64,000 nucleotides of DNA from Streptomyces sp. DH24 (GTDB lineage Bacteria; Actinomycetota; Actinomycetes; Streptomycetales; Streptomycetaceae): assembly GCF_029813775.1 (NCBI RefSeq), contig NZ_JARVKW010000014.1, forward strand, positions 62,001-126,000, written 5' to 3'. The notes beneath the pieces were generated by a model, which was not told where the DNA came from, searched no databases, and was given only the letters and a program-made list of their open reading frames with translations. Positions 44,683 through 53,449 of this stretch are shown here, piece by piece. A program made the translations under genes and the position numbers. Position 1 is the stretch's first letter; each line of letters starts with the position of its first letter.

Positions 44683-46335
44683 GTGCGCCCCCGTCTCGTC
44701 CTGCTGTCCGCTCGTCTGCTCGACCCGGGCACCGGCGCCTTCCTCCCGCACACCGCCCTGGCCGTGTCGGAAGGACGGATCGCCGCTCTCGGCGACGACC
44801 GCGACATGCGGGCCCTCGCCGACTCCGCCACGACGGTGATCGACCTCAAGGGCGCCGTGGTGACGCCCGGCCTCGTCGACGGCCACGTCCACCCGGTGCA
44901 CGGCGCCGAACTCACCCACGGCCTGGACCTCTCCGGCTGCACCGACCTGCACCAGGTACGCGAGGCCCTGGCGCGCGGCGTGCGCGACCTGGCCCCCGGG
45001 GCGTGGCTGCACGGCTGGGGCCTCGACCCGAACGTCTTCGGGGACCGGCCCGTCGAGTCGGCCGCCCTCGGCCCCGTGCTCGACGGCGTCCCCGCCCTGC
45101 TCCAGCTCTTCGACGCCCACTCCACGCTGGCCAGCCCCCGCGCCCTCGAACTCGCCGGCGTCGACGGCCCGCGCAGCTTCGACCAGGCCGCCGAGGTGGT
45201 CTGCGACGCCGCCGGCCGCCCCACCGGGCTGCTCCTGGAGGACGCCGCCTGCGAACTCGTGGAGCGCGCCGCCCCGCGGCCCACCCGCGCCGAGCGCCGC
45301 GCCCGCCTCGCGAACGCCCTGCGCGGCATGGCCGCCGCCGGCCTCACCGGCGGCCACGTCATGGACGCGAACGGCGACAGCCTCGACCTGTACGCCGAAC
45401 TGGACGCGGCCGGCGAACTCCCGCTGCGCCTGCGCATCGCCCCCTGGTGCCAGCCCGGCACCGGCGCCGACGGGGTCCGCGAGCTGATCGAGCAGCAGGG
45501 CGCGGGCGGCAGGCTGTGGCGGACGGCCGGCGTCAAACTCTTCATGGACGGCACCATCGACAACGGCACCGCCTGGCTCGAACGCCCCGACTGCCACGGC
45601 GAGTCCACGCACGCCTTCTGGCCCGACCCCGAGGCCTACACCGCCGTCGTCACCGAACTGCACCGCGCCGGGGTGCCCACCGCCACCCACGCCATCGGCG
45701 ACGCGGCCGTGCGGCACGCCCTCGACTCCGTCGCGAAGGCGCGGGCGGCGGGCCGGAGGACAGCGGGGGAGAGGACGGCGGGGGAGAAGGAGGTGCGGCA
45801 CCGGATCGAGCACATCGAGACCGTCCCCGACGACACGGTCCGCCGCTTCGCCGGACTCGGCGTCGTCGCGTCCATGCAGCCCACCCACTGCTGCGACTTC
45901 ACCCGCGCCGACCACACCGACAACTGGTCCCGCCGCCTCGGCGAGGAGCGCGCCGCGCGCGCCTGGCGCTGCCGCGACCTGTGGGACGCGGGCGCCACCG
46001 TCGTCCTCGGCTCCGACTGGCCCATCGCCCCCTACCCGCCGCTCGGCGTCATGGCGGGCGCCCGCCACCGCCGCCCCAGCCGCGACCTCACGCAGCCGCC
46101 GCACGGCCCCGAGCAGGCGCTCACCGCACTCGAAGCGCTCCGGGCGGTGACCGTCAACGCCGCCGTCGCCGCGAGGGAGGAGGACCGGGCCGGCCGGCTC
46201 GCCGTCGGCCACCGCGCCGACCTCACCGTCCTCGCCGACGACCCCCTCACCACCCCCGCCACCGACCTGCCCGACCTCCCCGTACGCCTGACCGTCCTGG
46301 ACGGCCGGGTCACCCACCGCGACCCGGGGCTGTGA
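44683..46335 (+). CDS. Amidohydrolase-family protein (YtcJ/amidohydrolase_3 type)
   Basis: The 550-residue protein shows the YtcJ-like amidohydrolase layout: DGHVHPVHGAE metal motif, AGVKLFMDGTIDNGTAWLER, THAIGDAAVRHALD, HRIEHIETV and LGSDWPIAPYPPLG. The GTG at 44683 follows CAGGAG. Such enzymes hydrolyse exocyclic or ring amides, formyl groups or related bonds on small molecules. Next to a TetR regulator and NCS1 permease, the substrate may be the imported nucleobase or hydantoin-like compound. A short repeat RTAGERTAGE lies in a loop near residue 360. Confidence 0.85.
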   Translation: MRPRLVLLSARLLDPGTGAFLPHTALAVSEGRIAALGDDRDMRALADSATTVIDLKGAVVTPGLVDGHVHPVHGAELTHGLDLSGCTDLHQVREALARGVRDLAPGAWLHGWGLDPNVFGDRPVESAALGPVLDGVPALLQLFDAHSTLASPRALELAGVDGPRSFDQAAEVVCDAAGRPTGLLLEDAACELVERAAPRPTRAERRARLANALRGMAAAGLTGGHVMDANGDSLDLYAELDAAGELPLRLRIAPWCQPGTGADGVRELIEQQGAGGRLWRTAGVKLFMDGTIDNGTAWLERPDCHGESTHAFWPDPEAYTAVVTELHRAGVPTATHAIGDAAVRHALDSVAKARAAGRRTAGERTAGEKEVRHRIEHIETVPDDTVRRFAGLGVVASMQPTHCCDFTRADHTDNWSRRLGEERAARAWRCRDLWDAGATVVLGSDWPIAPYPPLGVMAGARHRRPSRDLTQPPHGPEQALTALEALRAVTVNAAVAAREEDRAGRLAVGHRADLTVLADDPLTTPATDLPDLPVRLTVLDGRVTHRDPGL

Positions 46336-46444
46336 GCCGGCCCCGGCGGAAAGGCCGGGCCGGGGCGCGGAGAATCCCAGGCCCGGCGAGGTCGATGTCG
46401 GATTCTCGCCAGCCACCGGGCCGCCGGCCGCCGATGCTGGACGC

Positions 46445-47923
46445 ATGCAGAAGGCGATGCACACCGACACCGAACGCTGCGTGCGCGCCGTGCGGTCGAA
46501 GGACGCGCGGTTCGACGGCTGGTTCTTCACGGCGGTCCTGACCACCCGGATCTACTGCCGTCCCAGCTGCCCGGTCGTGCCGCCCAAGCCGGAGAACATG
46601 ACGTTCTACCCGAGCGCGGCGGCCTGCCAGCAGGCCGGGTTCCGGGCCTGCAAACGCTGCCGCCCCGACACCAGCCCCGGCTCCCCGGAATGGAACCAGC
46701 GGGCCGACCTCGTGGCCCGCGCCATGCGGCTCGTCGCCGACGGCGTCGTGGACCGCGAGGGCGTGCCCGGCCTCGCCGCCCGGCTCGGCTACAGCACCCG
46801 CCAGATCGAACGGCACCTGCTCGCCGAGCTGGGCGCGGGCCCCCTCGCACTGGCCCGTGCCCAGCGCGCCCAGACCGGCCGGCTGCTCATCGAGACGACC
46901 GGCCTGCCGATGGCGCAGATCGCCTTCGCCGCAGGCTTCTCCTCCATCCGCACCTTCAACGACACCGTCCGCGAGGTCTTCGCGCTCGCCCCGACCGAGC
47001 TGCGCGCCCGCGCCCCCAAGACCCCCGGCGGCACCCCGGGCGCCCTGTCGCTGCGGCTGCCGTTCCGCGCGCCCCTCAACCCCGACAACCTCTTCGGCCA
47101 CCTCGCCGCCACCGCCGTACCCGGCGTCGAGGAGTGGCGGGACGGCGCCTACCGGCGCACCCTGAGGCTGCCGTACGGGCACGGCATCGTCTCCCTGGCT
47201 CCGAGGCCGGACCACATCGCCTGCCGCCTCACCCTCACCGACCTGCGCGACCTCACCGTCGCCATCAGCCGCTGCCGCCGCATGCTCGACCTGGACGCCG
47301 ACCCCGTCGCGATCGACGGCCAGCTCCGCACCGACCCGGTCCTCGCCCCGCTGGTCGACAAGGCGCCCGGACGCCGGGTGCCGCGCACGGTCGACGAGGC
47401 GGAGTTCGCCGTACGGGCCGTGCTCGGCCAGCAGGTCTCCACGGCCGCCGCCCGCACCCACGCGGCCCGCCTCGTCACCGCGCACGGCGAGCCGGTCGAG
47501 GACCCCGAGGGCGGCCTCACCCACCTCTTCCCGTCCGCGGAGGCGCTGGCCGCCGTGGACCCGGAGACGCTGGCGATGCCGCGTACCCGGCGCACCACCC
47601 TCACCACCCTCGTCGGCCGGCTCGCCGACGGCTCGCTGCGACTTGGCGTCGAGAGCGACTGGCCGCGCACCCGCGCCGAACTCCTCGCCCTGCCCGGCTT
47701 CGGCCCCTGGACGGCCGACGTCGTCGCGATGCGCGCCCTCGGCGACCCCGACGCGTTCCTGCCCACCGACCTCGGCATCCGCCGCGCAGCCCGGGACCTC
47801 GGCCTGCCCGCCACCCCGGCCGCGCTCACCGCCCGCGCGGCGGCCTGGCGGCCCTGGCGGGCGTACGCCGTGCAGTACCTGTGGGCGACCGACAGCCACC
47901 CGATCAACTTCCTCCCGGTCTAA
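46445..47923 (+). CDS. alkA: Ada-AlkA fusion: methyl-phosphotriester-sensing regulator and 3-methyladenine DNA glycosylase
   Basis: The 492-residue protein joins three parts. The N-terminal Ada zinc domain (residues about 8-80) has four cysteines in IYCRPSCPVVPP and RACKRCRPD. An AraC-type helix-turn-helix follows (LGYSTRQIERHLLAELG, FSSIRTFNDTVREVFALAP). The C-terminal glycosylase has AlkA_N and the HhH-GPD motif (LPGFGPWTADVVAMRALG, catalytic Asp in FLPTDLGIRRAA). It should sense methylated phosphate, regulate the adaptive response and excise alkylated purines. This Ada-AlkA form is typical of actinobacteria. The ogt gene starts 9 nt after its stop. Confidence 0.9.
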   Translation: MQKAMHTDTERCVRAVRSKDARFDGWFFTAVLTTRIYCRPSCPVVPPKPENMTFYPSAAACQQAGFRACKRCRPDTSPGSPEWNQRADLVARAMRLVADGVVDREGVPGLAARLGYSTRQIERHLLAELGAGPLALARAQRAQTGRLLIETTGLPMAQIAFAAGFSSIRTFNDTVREVFALAPTELRARAPKTPGGTPGALSLRLPFRAPLNPDNLFGHLAATAVPGVEEWRDGAYRRTLRLPYGHGIVSLAPRPDHIACRLTLTDLRDLTVAISRCRRMLDLDADPVAIDGQLRTDPVLAPLVDKAPGRRVPRTVDEAEFAVRAVLGQQVSTAAARTHAARLVTAHGEPVEDPEGGLTHLFPSAEALAAVDPETLAMPRTRRTTLTTLVGRLADGSLRLGVESDWPRTRAELLALPGFGPWTADVVAMRALGDPDAFLPTDLGIRRAARDLGLPATPAALTARAAAWRPWRAYAVQYLWATDSHPINFLPV

Positions 47924-47932
47924 GGACGTTCC

Positions 47933-48424
47933 GTGTCACAGAATCGACAGCACACCGTGGTCGACAGCCCGTACGGCCCGCTCACCCTGGTCGCCGAGGA
48001 CGGCATCCTGTGCGGCCTCTACATGGAGGCCCAGCGCCACCGCCCCGCCGAGGAGACCTTCGGCGTACGCGACGACACACCCTTCGCCGAGGCCGGGGAA
48101 CAACTGGCGGCCTACTTCGCGGGCGAGTTGAAGGAGTTCACCCTTCGACTCCGCCTGAACGGCACCCCGTTCCAGCGCCGCGTCTGGGACGAACTGCGCC
48201 GCATCCCCTACGGCGAGACCCGCACCTACGGCGAACTCGCCGGACTCCTCGGCGCGCCCAGGGCCTCCCGTGCCGTCGGCCTGGCCAACGGCAGGAACCC
48301 CATCGGCGTCGTCGTGCCCTGCCACCGCGTCGTCGGAGCGGACGGCGGCCTCACCGGATACGGCGGCGGCCTGGAACGCAAGCGACGCCTGCTGGACTTC
48401 GAGCGGGGCGCGGGACTCTTCTGA
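47933..48424 (+). CDS. ogt: Methylated-DNA--protein-cysteine methyltransferase
   Basis: The 163-residue repair protein has the active site VVPCHRVVGADGGLTGYGGG, with the acceptor Cys in PCHRV. It also has the DNA-binding FQRRVWDELRRIPYGETRTY. It removes methyl groups from O6-methylguanine by suicidal transfer. The GTG at 47933 follows AAGGA and lies 9 nt after the Ada-AlkA stop, forming a two-gene alkylation-repair operon. It converges with the sirtuin gene. Confidence 0.92.
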   Translation: MSQNRQHTVVDSPYGPLTLVAEDGILCGLYMEAQRHRPAEETFGVRDDTPFAEAGEQLAAYFAGELKEFTLRLRLNGTPFQRRVWDELRRIPYGETRTYGELAGLLGAPRASRAVGLANGRNPIGVVVPCHRVVGADGGLTGYGGGLERKRRLLDFERGAGLF

Positions 48425-48448
48425 GCCCGCGGTTCCAGGGAGTGGGGC

Positions 48449-49177
48449 CTACACTGCCGCGAGCTCTCCCAGCAGCCGGGGCAGCGCCGTCCCGATCGGC
48501 TCCCGGACGACCTCGTCGGCGAGAGCGTCGTACGGCGTCGGCTCGGCGTTCACGATGACGAGCCGGGCGCCGTGGTCGGCGGCGATCCCGGCCAGCCCCG
48601 CGGCCGGCTGCACCTGGAGGCTGGTGCCGACGGCGAAGAACACCTGGCAGGCCTTGGTGACGGCCAGGGCCTCGCCCAGCACCACCGGGTCGAGCCGCTC
48701 GCCGAACATCACCGTCGCGGACTTCAGGATGCCGCCGCACGCCAGACACGGCGGATCGGGCTCCCCGGCCTCGACCCTGGCCAGCGCGTCCTCCATCGGC
48801 CCGCGCGCACGGCACTTCGTGCACACGAAACTCCGTGCGCTGCCGTGCAGTTCGAGCACCTTGCGGGCGGGCGTCCCGGCGAGCTGGTGCAGCCCGTCCA
48901 CGTTCTGCGTGATCACCCGCACCGGCACCCCGGACCGCTCCAGCTCGGCCACCGCACGGTGCGCCGCGTTGGGCTCCGCCCGGAGCGTCCGGTTCTGCCG
49001 CCGCATCTGCCAGGACCGCCGCCGGATCTCCGGATCGCCCATGTAGTACTCGTACGTGACGAGCTTCTGCGCCTCCGGGTCCCGCTGCCACAGCCCGTTC
49101 GGGCCGCGGTAGTCGGGGATGCCGGAGTCGGTGGAGATGCCCGCGCCACTGAGGACGGCGACGAGAGGCTTGCTCAT
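48449..49177 (-). CDS. cobB: Sir2-family NAD-dependent protein deacylase
   Basis: The 242-residue protein has the sirtuin motifs: GAGISTDSGIPDYRG, ITQNVDGLHQLAG, the catalytic His in LELHGS, a four-cysteine zinc site (CTKC and CLAC) and VGTSLQVQPAAGLAG. It removes acyl groups from lysines, using NAD and releasing O-acyl-ADP-ribose. The start at 49177 has TACTCT exactly 7 nt upstream, suggesting a leaderless mRNA. Neighbours that could act on ADP-ribose products lie 0.3-1.9 kb away at 49471-51053. Confidence 0.92.
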   Translation of the reverse strand: MSKPLVAVLSGAGISTDSGIPDYRGPNGLWQRDPEAQKLVTYEYYMGDPEIRRRSWQMRRQNRTLRAEPNAAHRAVAELERSGVPVRVITQNVDGLHQLAGTPARKVLELHGSARSFVCTKCRARGPMEDALARVEAGEPDPPCLACGGILKSATVMFGERLDPVVLGEALAVTKACQVFFAVGTSLQVQPAAGLAGIAADHGARLVIVNAEPTPYDALADEVVREPIGTALPRLLGELAAV

Positions 49178-49260
49178 GGCGACGAGAGTAGGCGCGGACC
49201 GCCGAAGCGGCCACCGCATACCGGGTCCGCGCGGGCGCCGCGGGTGCTAGCGTCCGGGAC
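49178..49260. promoter_or_regulatory. Divergent leaderless promoters of the sirtuin and VapB-like genes
   Basis: AGAGTA at 49185-49190 reads TACTCT on the minus strand, 7 nt from the sirtuin ATG. TAGCGT at 49248-49253 lies 7 nt from the ATG at 49261. No ribosome-binding site is present for either gene. Confidence 0.5.
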
Positions 49261-49461
49261 ATGGCAAAGATCACCGTGTCGCTGGACGCCGAACTCGTCG
49301 TGGAAGTCATGGTCCTCGCGGGCGTCGGCAGCCCCCAGGACGCCGTCGAACTCGTCGTCCGGGACTACATCCAGCGCGGCCACCGCACCGAGGCCCGCGT
49401 CGCCGAGCGCGACGAGGCGCTGCGCGAGGTGGACGTCAAGCCCCAGGAACCCCAGGGCTGA
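49261..49461 (+). CDS. VapB-like (Arc/MetJ-type) antitoxin-family protein, no toxin partner seen
   Basis: The 66-residue protein begins MAKITVSLDAELVVEVMVLA, the beta strand and first helix of a ribbon-helix-helix domain. VGSPQDAVELVVRDYIQRGH follows, as in VapB antitoxins of the DUF2191 type. The short C-terminal tail (DVKPQEPQG) is too brief to be a full toxin-binding region. No PIN-domain toxin is adjacent: the next gene, convergent and 9 bp away, is a NUDIX hydrolase. It may be an orphan antitoxin or a stand-alone regulator. Confidence 0.72.
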   Translation: MAKITVSLDAELVVEVMVLAGVGSPQDAVELVVRDYIQRGHRTEARVAERDEALREVDVKPQEPQG

Positions 49462-49470
49462 CCGGGCGGG

Positions 49471-49965
49471 TCAGCCGACCGGACGGCCGTTCTCCAGCTC
49501 GACCGTGCCCGCGCCCGAGTCGAGGACGTCCAGCGCGGCCAGCACCCGCCTGCCGAGCGAGCCGAGCAGATGGCCGGGGAGCTCGTCGCGCGACACGAGC
49601 CGCCAGGACAGCAACTCCTCCTCCTGGAGCCGGATCGCCTTGAGGTCGTCCTCGTCGAGCACCCCGCCGTCGTACAGGTACGCCACCAGCGGCGGCCGGC
49701 CGACGCCGGGCACCCAGTCGACCGCGAGCAGCCGCCCCGGCTCCCGGTCGAGACCGATCTCCTCGGCCGTCTCGCGCCGCGCCCCCTGGCGCGGGGTCTC
49801 GCCGTCGTCCGACTCGACGGTCCCGCCCGGCAGCGCCCAGCCCTCCCGGTAGTTGGGCTCGACGAGCAGCACCCGTCCCTCGGCGTCACGGAACAGCGCG
49901 GCGGCACCGGCCAGTACACGGGGCAGGGACGCGATGTAGGCGGCGTAGTCTCCACTCGTGGTCAT
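49471..49965 (-). CDS. NUDIX hydrolase
   Basis: The 164-residue protein has a complete Nudix box beginning GGTVESDDGETP and continuing RRETAEEIGL (the GX5EX7REUXEEXGU pattern). Preceding VLAGAAALFRDAEGRVLLVE is the usual first strand. Its ATG overlaps the TGA of the ADP-ribosylglycohydrolase gene by 4 nt, so translation is coupled. This pairing suggests an ADP-ribose or related nucleotide-sugar substrate, but the class cannot be read from the box alone. Confidence 0.88.
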   Translation of the reverse strand: MTTSGDYAAYIASLPRVLAGAAALFRDAEGRVLLVEPNYREGWALPGGTVESDDGETPRQGARRETAEEIGLDREPGRLLAVDWVPGVGRPPLVAYLYDGGVLDEDDLKAIRLQEEELLSWRLVSRDELPGHLLGSLGRRVLAALDVLDSGAGTVELENGRPVG

Positions 49966-51053
49966 CCTGGAAGGGTAACGACCGCGGACTCGGCCAGCCG
50001 CAGCGTCCGGCGGGCCAGGTCGCTGATCCGCGCCCCGTCGAAGCCGAACACCGCGCTGCGGACCGTGTCCCGGAGCGGTTCCGTCCACTGGGCCGGGATG
50101 CCCCGCGCGCCCGTGAGGACGCCCGCCACCGAACCGGCCGTCGCGCCGTTGGAGTCCGTGTCCAGGCCGCCGCGCACCGTGAGGGCGATGGTCCGGGTGA
50201 AGTCGCCGTCGCCGTACAGCAGCCCGGCCGTGAGCACGGCGGCGTTCGGGACCGTGTGGATCCAGCCCAGCCCGGCGGTCTCCCGGCCGACCGTGGTGAG
50301 GGTGTCCTCCCAGCTCATCCGTGCGTCGTGGAGCGAGGTGACCCGGCGCACCGTGCGGGCCAGCCGGCTGCTCGCCGGGATCACCGTCAGCGCCCGGTCC
50401 AGGGCCTCCCGCACACCGCCCGCCGTGAACGCCGCCGCGATCAGGGCCGCCGCCCACATCGCGCCGTACACACCGTTGCCGGTGTGCGACAGCACCGCGT
50501 CCCGGCGCGCCAGCCGGGCGGCACGCACCGGGTCGCCGGGGCAGGTCCAGCCGAAGACGTCGGCCCGGATGAGCGCGCCGATCCACTCCTGGTAGGGGTT
50601 GTCGTACGTCGCCGTCAGCGGCGGCCGCAGCCCGCTCGCCAGGTTCCGGTACGCCACCCGCTCCGCCGTGAACGTCTGCAGGTACGGCAGCCGCAGCAGC
50701 CACAGCTCGCCGACCTGCTCCGTGCTGAAGCCGAAGCCGCGGGTCTCCAGCAGGTCCAGGCCGAGGATCGCGTAGTCGATGTCGTCGTCCCGGCAGCTGC
50801 CGCGGATCCGCCCGCGCACGCACGCCCGCCACTCGGGACGCAGCTCCCACGCGTCGCCGTCGCCGCCCGGCGGCTCGGGCAGGTAGTCGGTGAGCGGCAG
50901 GGCGGACGCCTCCCGCAGATAGCGGTCGATGCGGTCCCGGGTCCACAGATCGCCCCGCTCCACCGGCTTGCCGAGCATGTTGCCCGCGATCCGGCCCAGC
51001 CAGCCCCCGAGGATGCCGTCGGCGAGATCCGGCGCGGTGCCCACTGGAGTCAT
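49962..51053 (-). CDS. ADP-ribosylglycohydrolase (DraG/ARH-like)
   Basis: The 363-residue protein starts near ILGGWLGRIAGNMLGKPVER, the first conserved helix of the ARH fold. The metal-binding DDDIDYAILGLDLLE and, near the C-terminus, GGLDTDSNGATAGSVAGVLT supply the acidic ligands typical of the family. It probably removes ADP-ribose from proteins, nucleic acids or small molecules. It is the first gene of a two-gene minus-strand unit with the NUDIX hydrolase. TAGACC lies 6 nt upstream of the ATG at 51053, next to GGAAGA. Confidence 0.87.
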   Translation of the reverse strand: MTPVGTAPDLADGILGGWLGRIAGNMLGKPVERGDLWTRDRIDRYLREASALPLTDYLPEPPGGDGDAWELRPEWRACVRGRIRGSCRDDDIDYAILGLDLLETRGFGFSTEQVGELWLLRLPYLQTFTAERVAYRNLASGLRPPLTATYDNPYQEWIGALIRADVFGWTCPGDPVRAARLARRDAVLSHTGNGVYGAMWAAALIAAAFTAGGVREALDRALTVIPASSRLARTVRRVTSLHDARMSWEDTLTTVGRETAGLGWIHTVPNAAVLTAGLLYGDGDFTRTIALTVRGGLDTDSNGATAGSVAGVLTGARGIPAQWTEPLRDTVRSAVFGFDGARISDLARRTLRLAESAVVTLPG

Positions 51054-51256
51054 TCTTCCGGTCTACCCGATTCGCCCGGACCGCACCACGGCCGCCGCCG
51101 GGGGTTCCACCGGGCCCGGTCCGGGGTCTTCCGGCGCTGGTCCAGGGACTGGGCGGGGAATGACGGCGGGGGCGTCCTCCGGTTAAGGTCACAGCGGCGC
51201 GACTGGCTGTTACGTGCACACGGATGCGCGAGGCCCGGAGAGCAAGGGGAAGACGA

Positions 51257-52426
51257 GTGGCGGACGCTGCAGGGACTGACACCGCGAAGGGCCGGCCGGC
51301 CCGGCGGGTGCTCATCGCCGCGGACAAGTTCAAGGGGTCGCTGACGGCCGTGGAGGTCGCGGAGCGGGTCACGGCCGGACTGCGCCGCGTCCTGCCGGAC
51401 CTGGAGGTGGCGGCGCTGCCCGTGGCCGACGGCGGCGACGGAACGGTGGCCGCCGCGGTCGCCGCCGGGTTCGAGCGGCGCGAGGTGCGCGTCACCGGGC
51501 CCCTCGGCGACGAGGTCACGGCGGCCTTCGCGCTGCGCGGCGACACGGCCGTCGTCGAGATGGCCGAGGCCAGCGGGCTGCAACGGCTGCCGGCCGGGGT
51601 GTTCGCGCCGCTCACGGCCTCCACGTACGGCTCCGGGGAACTGCTGCGCGCCGCCCTCGACGCGGGCGCGCGGACCATCGTGTTCGGCGTCGGCGGCAGC
51701 GCCACCACCGACGGCGGTGCCGGACTGCTGGCCGCACTGGGCGCCCGGTTCCGCACCGCGGACGGTGAGAGCGTGCCGCCCGGTGGCGGCGGCCTCGCCG
51801 AGCTGGCCTCGGCCGATCTGTCCGGCCTCGATCCGCGTCTCGCGGACGTCGAGTTCGTGCTCGCGAGCGACGTCGACAACCCGCTGACCGGCCCGAAGGG
51901 CGCACCGGCCGTGTACGGGCCGCAGAAGGGCGCCTCCGCGGACGACGTGGCCGCGCTGGACGCGGCCCTCGCGCACTACGCCAAGGTCCTGGAGGAGGCG
52001 GTCGGCCCGCGGGCCGCCGAGTACGCCGCGTCGCCCGGCGCGGGCGCCGCCGGCGGCATCGGGTACGGCGCGCTGCTGGTGGGCGCCCGCTTCCGGCCCG
52101 GCATCGAGGTGATGCTCGACGTGCTGGGCTTCGCGTCCGCGCTGGAGGGCACGGAGCTGGTGATCACTGGCGAGGGGTCCCTCGACGAGCAGACCCTGCA
52201 CGGCAAGGCGCCGGCGGGGGTCGCCACGGCGGCGCGTGCGGCGGGCAAGGACGTCGTGGCGGTCTGCGGACGGCTGGCACTGCCGCCCCAGGCGCTGGGG
52301 CGGGCCGGGATCCGGCGGGCCTACGCGCTGACGGACATCGAGCCGGACGTCGCGAAGTGCATCGCGGACGCGGGGCCGATCCTGGAGCGGGTGGCGGAGA
52401 ACATCGCCAGGGACTTCCTGACCTGA
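51257..52426 (+). CDS. Glycerate kinase
   Basis: The 389-residue protein has the GarK/GlxK family layout: VLIAADKFKGSLTAVEVAER, LPVADGGDGTVAAAVAAG, FGVGGSATTDGGAGLLAALG, NPLTGPKGAPAVYGPQKGA and VITGEGSLDEQTLHGKAPAG. It phosphorylates glycerate to 2- or 3-phosphoglycerate. Glycerate can arise from glyoxylate, which the ethylmalonyl-CoA operon about 2 kb further on releases, so a metabolic link is possible though not shown. The GTG at 51257 follows GGGGAAG. Confidence 0.9.
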   Translation: MADAAGTDTAKGRPARRVLIAADKFKGSLTAVEVAERVTAGLRRVLPDLEVAALPVADGGDGTVAAAVAAGFERREVRVTGPLGDEVTAAFALRGDTAVVEMAEASGLQRLPAGVFAPLTASTYGSGELLRAALDAGARTIVFGVGGSATTDGGAGLLAALGARFRTADGESVPPGGGGLAELASADLSGLDPRLADVEFVLASDVDNPLTGPKGAPAVYGPQKGASADDVAALDAALAHYAKVLEEAVGPRAAEYAASPGAGAAGGIGYGALLVGARFRPGIEVMLDVLGFASALEGTELVITGEGSLDEQTLHGKAPAGVATAARAAGKDVVAVCGRLALPPQALGRAGIRRAYALTDIEPDVAKCIADAGPILERVAENIARDFLT

Positions 52427-52537
52427 CCCGACCGTTTCACGCCCCTGGGCCGGCCGCACCCAGCCATCCGGCGTTTCGAGGACGAGGGCGCCGGGCCGAT
52501 ACGGCGTCCGGGGCGGAGCCTCCAGGTGGGTACGGAA

Positions 52538-52572
52538 AGGGCCCCGAACCCGTCACCCGGGTCCGGGGCCCT
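52538..52572. terminator. 15-bp hairpin between convergent glycerate kinase and pssA
   Basis: AGGGCCCCGAACCCG (52538-52552) and CGGGTCCGGGGCCCT (52558-52572) are complementary except at one position, with loop TCACC. It can end transcription in both directions. Confidence 0.65.
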
Positions 52573-52594
52573 GCCCTGTTCGGCTCACGTGCCG

Positions 52595-53449
52595 CTACGG
52601 CAGCTGCGCCGCCCGTGCCTCGCGACGGTTGTCGCGGAAGTTGTTCACCCGGCGGGCCGTCGCGAACAGCGGAATCACCGCGCCCATGACCAGCTGCAGC
52701 GCGCAGCCCGTCTGGAGCAGCAGCTGCCCGCTCGGCGCGTCGAACGCCCATGCCGCCAGCAGGCCCATGCTGAGCACGATCCACGACAGCATGGCCACGG
52801 CGAGACGGCCCCGCGGCTTCGGGTACTCCACGCGGCTCACCATCAGCCAGGCCGTCCCGAGAATGGCCAGCAGCGTCGCCACGAAGGGCAGCTCCAGCAG
52901 CACGATCGAGACGACCGTCAGCGCGCCGAACGGCGACGGCATGCCCTGGAACGTGCCGTCCTTCACCGTGACGCAGGAGAACCGCGCAAGCCTCAGCACC
53001 ACCGCCAGCAGCACCACGATCGCGCCGACCGCCGCCACCCGCTGGTGCGCGTCGTCGGCGACCATGCCGTAGACCAGGACGAAGTACGCCGGGGCCAGGC
53101 CGAAGCTGATCAGGTCGGAGAGGTTGTCCAGCTCCGCGCCCATGGGGGAGGAGCGCAGCTTGCGCGCCACCAGGCCGTCGAACAGGTCGAAGACCGCGGC
53201 GCACAGCATCAGGATGACCGCGGTGGCCGCGCTGTGGCGGGCCATGCCGGTCTCCTGGCTGCCCGTGAGGTGCGGGATGAGGATGCCGGTGGTGGTGAAG
53301 TACACCGCCATGAAGCCGCACGTGGCGTTGCCGAGCGTCAGGGTGTCCGCTATCGACAGGCGCAGCGAGAGCGGCATCTCCTCCTCGTCGTCCGCCTCGT
53401 CGGCGTCGGGCACCCAGCCCGCCTGAGTCTCCGGATCAATCACGGTCAA
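52595..53449 (-). CDS. pssA: CDP-diacylglycerol--serine O-phosphatidyltransferase
   Basis: The 284-residue membrane protein contains the CDP-alcohol phosphatidyltransferase motif in FDLFDGLVARKLRSSPMGAE followed by LDNLSDLISFG (the DG..AR...G...D...D pattern). Several hydrophobic helices follow. It makes phosphatidylserine from CDP-diacylglycerol and serine. The coding start overlaps the end of psd: either the TTG at 53449 or the GTG at 53443. The overlap implies translational coupling, so phosphatidylserine synthase and decarboxylase are made together for phosphatidylethanolamine synthesis. Confidence 0.92.
   Translation of the reverse strand: MTVIDPETQAGWVPDADEADDEEEMPLSLRLSIADTLTLGNATCGFMAVYFTTTGILIPHLTGSQETGMARHSAATAVILMLCAAVFDLFDGLVARKLRSSPMGAELDNLSDLISFGLAPAYFVLVYGMVADDAHQRVAAVGAIVVLLAVVLRLARFSCVTVKDGTFQGMPSPFGALTVVSIVLLELPFVATLLAILGTAWLMVSRVEYPKPRGRLAVAMLSWIVLSMGLLAAWAFDAPSGQLLLQTGCALQLVMGAVIPLFATARRVNNFRDNRREARAAQLP

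Noticed and set aside
49261..49965. Toxin-antitoxin pair formed by the VapB-like protein and its neighbour
   Set aside because: The neighbour is convergent and carries a complete Nudix box rather than a PIN or other toxin domain.
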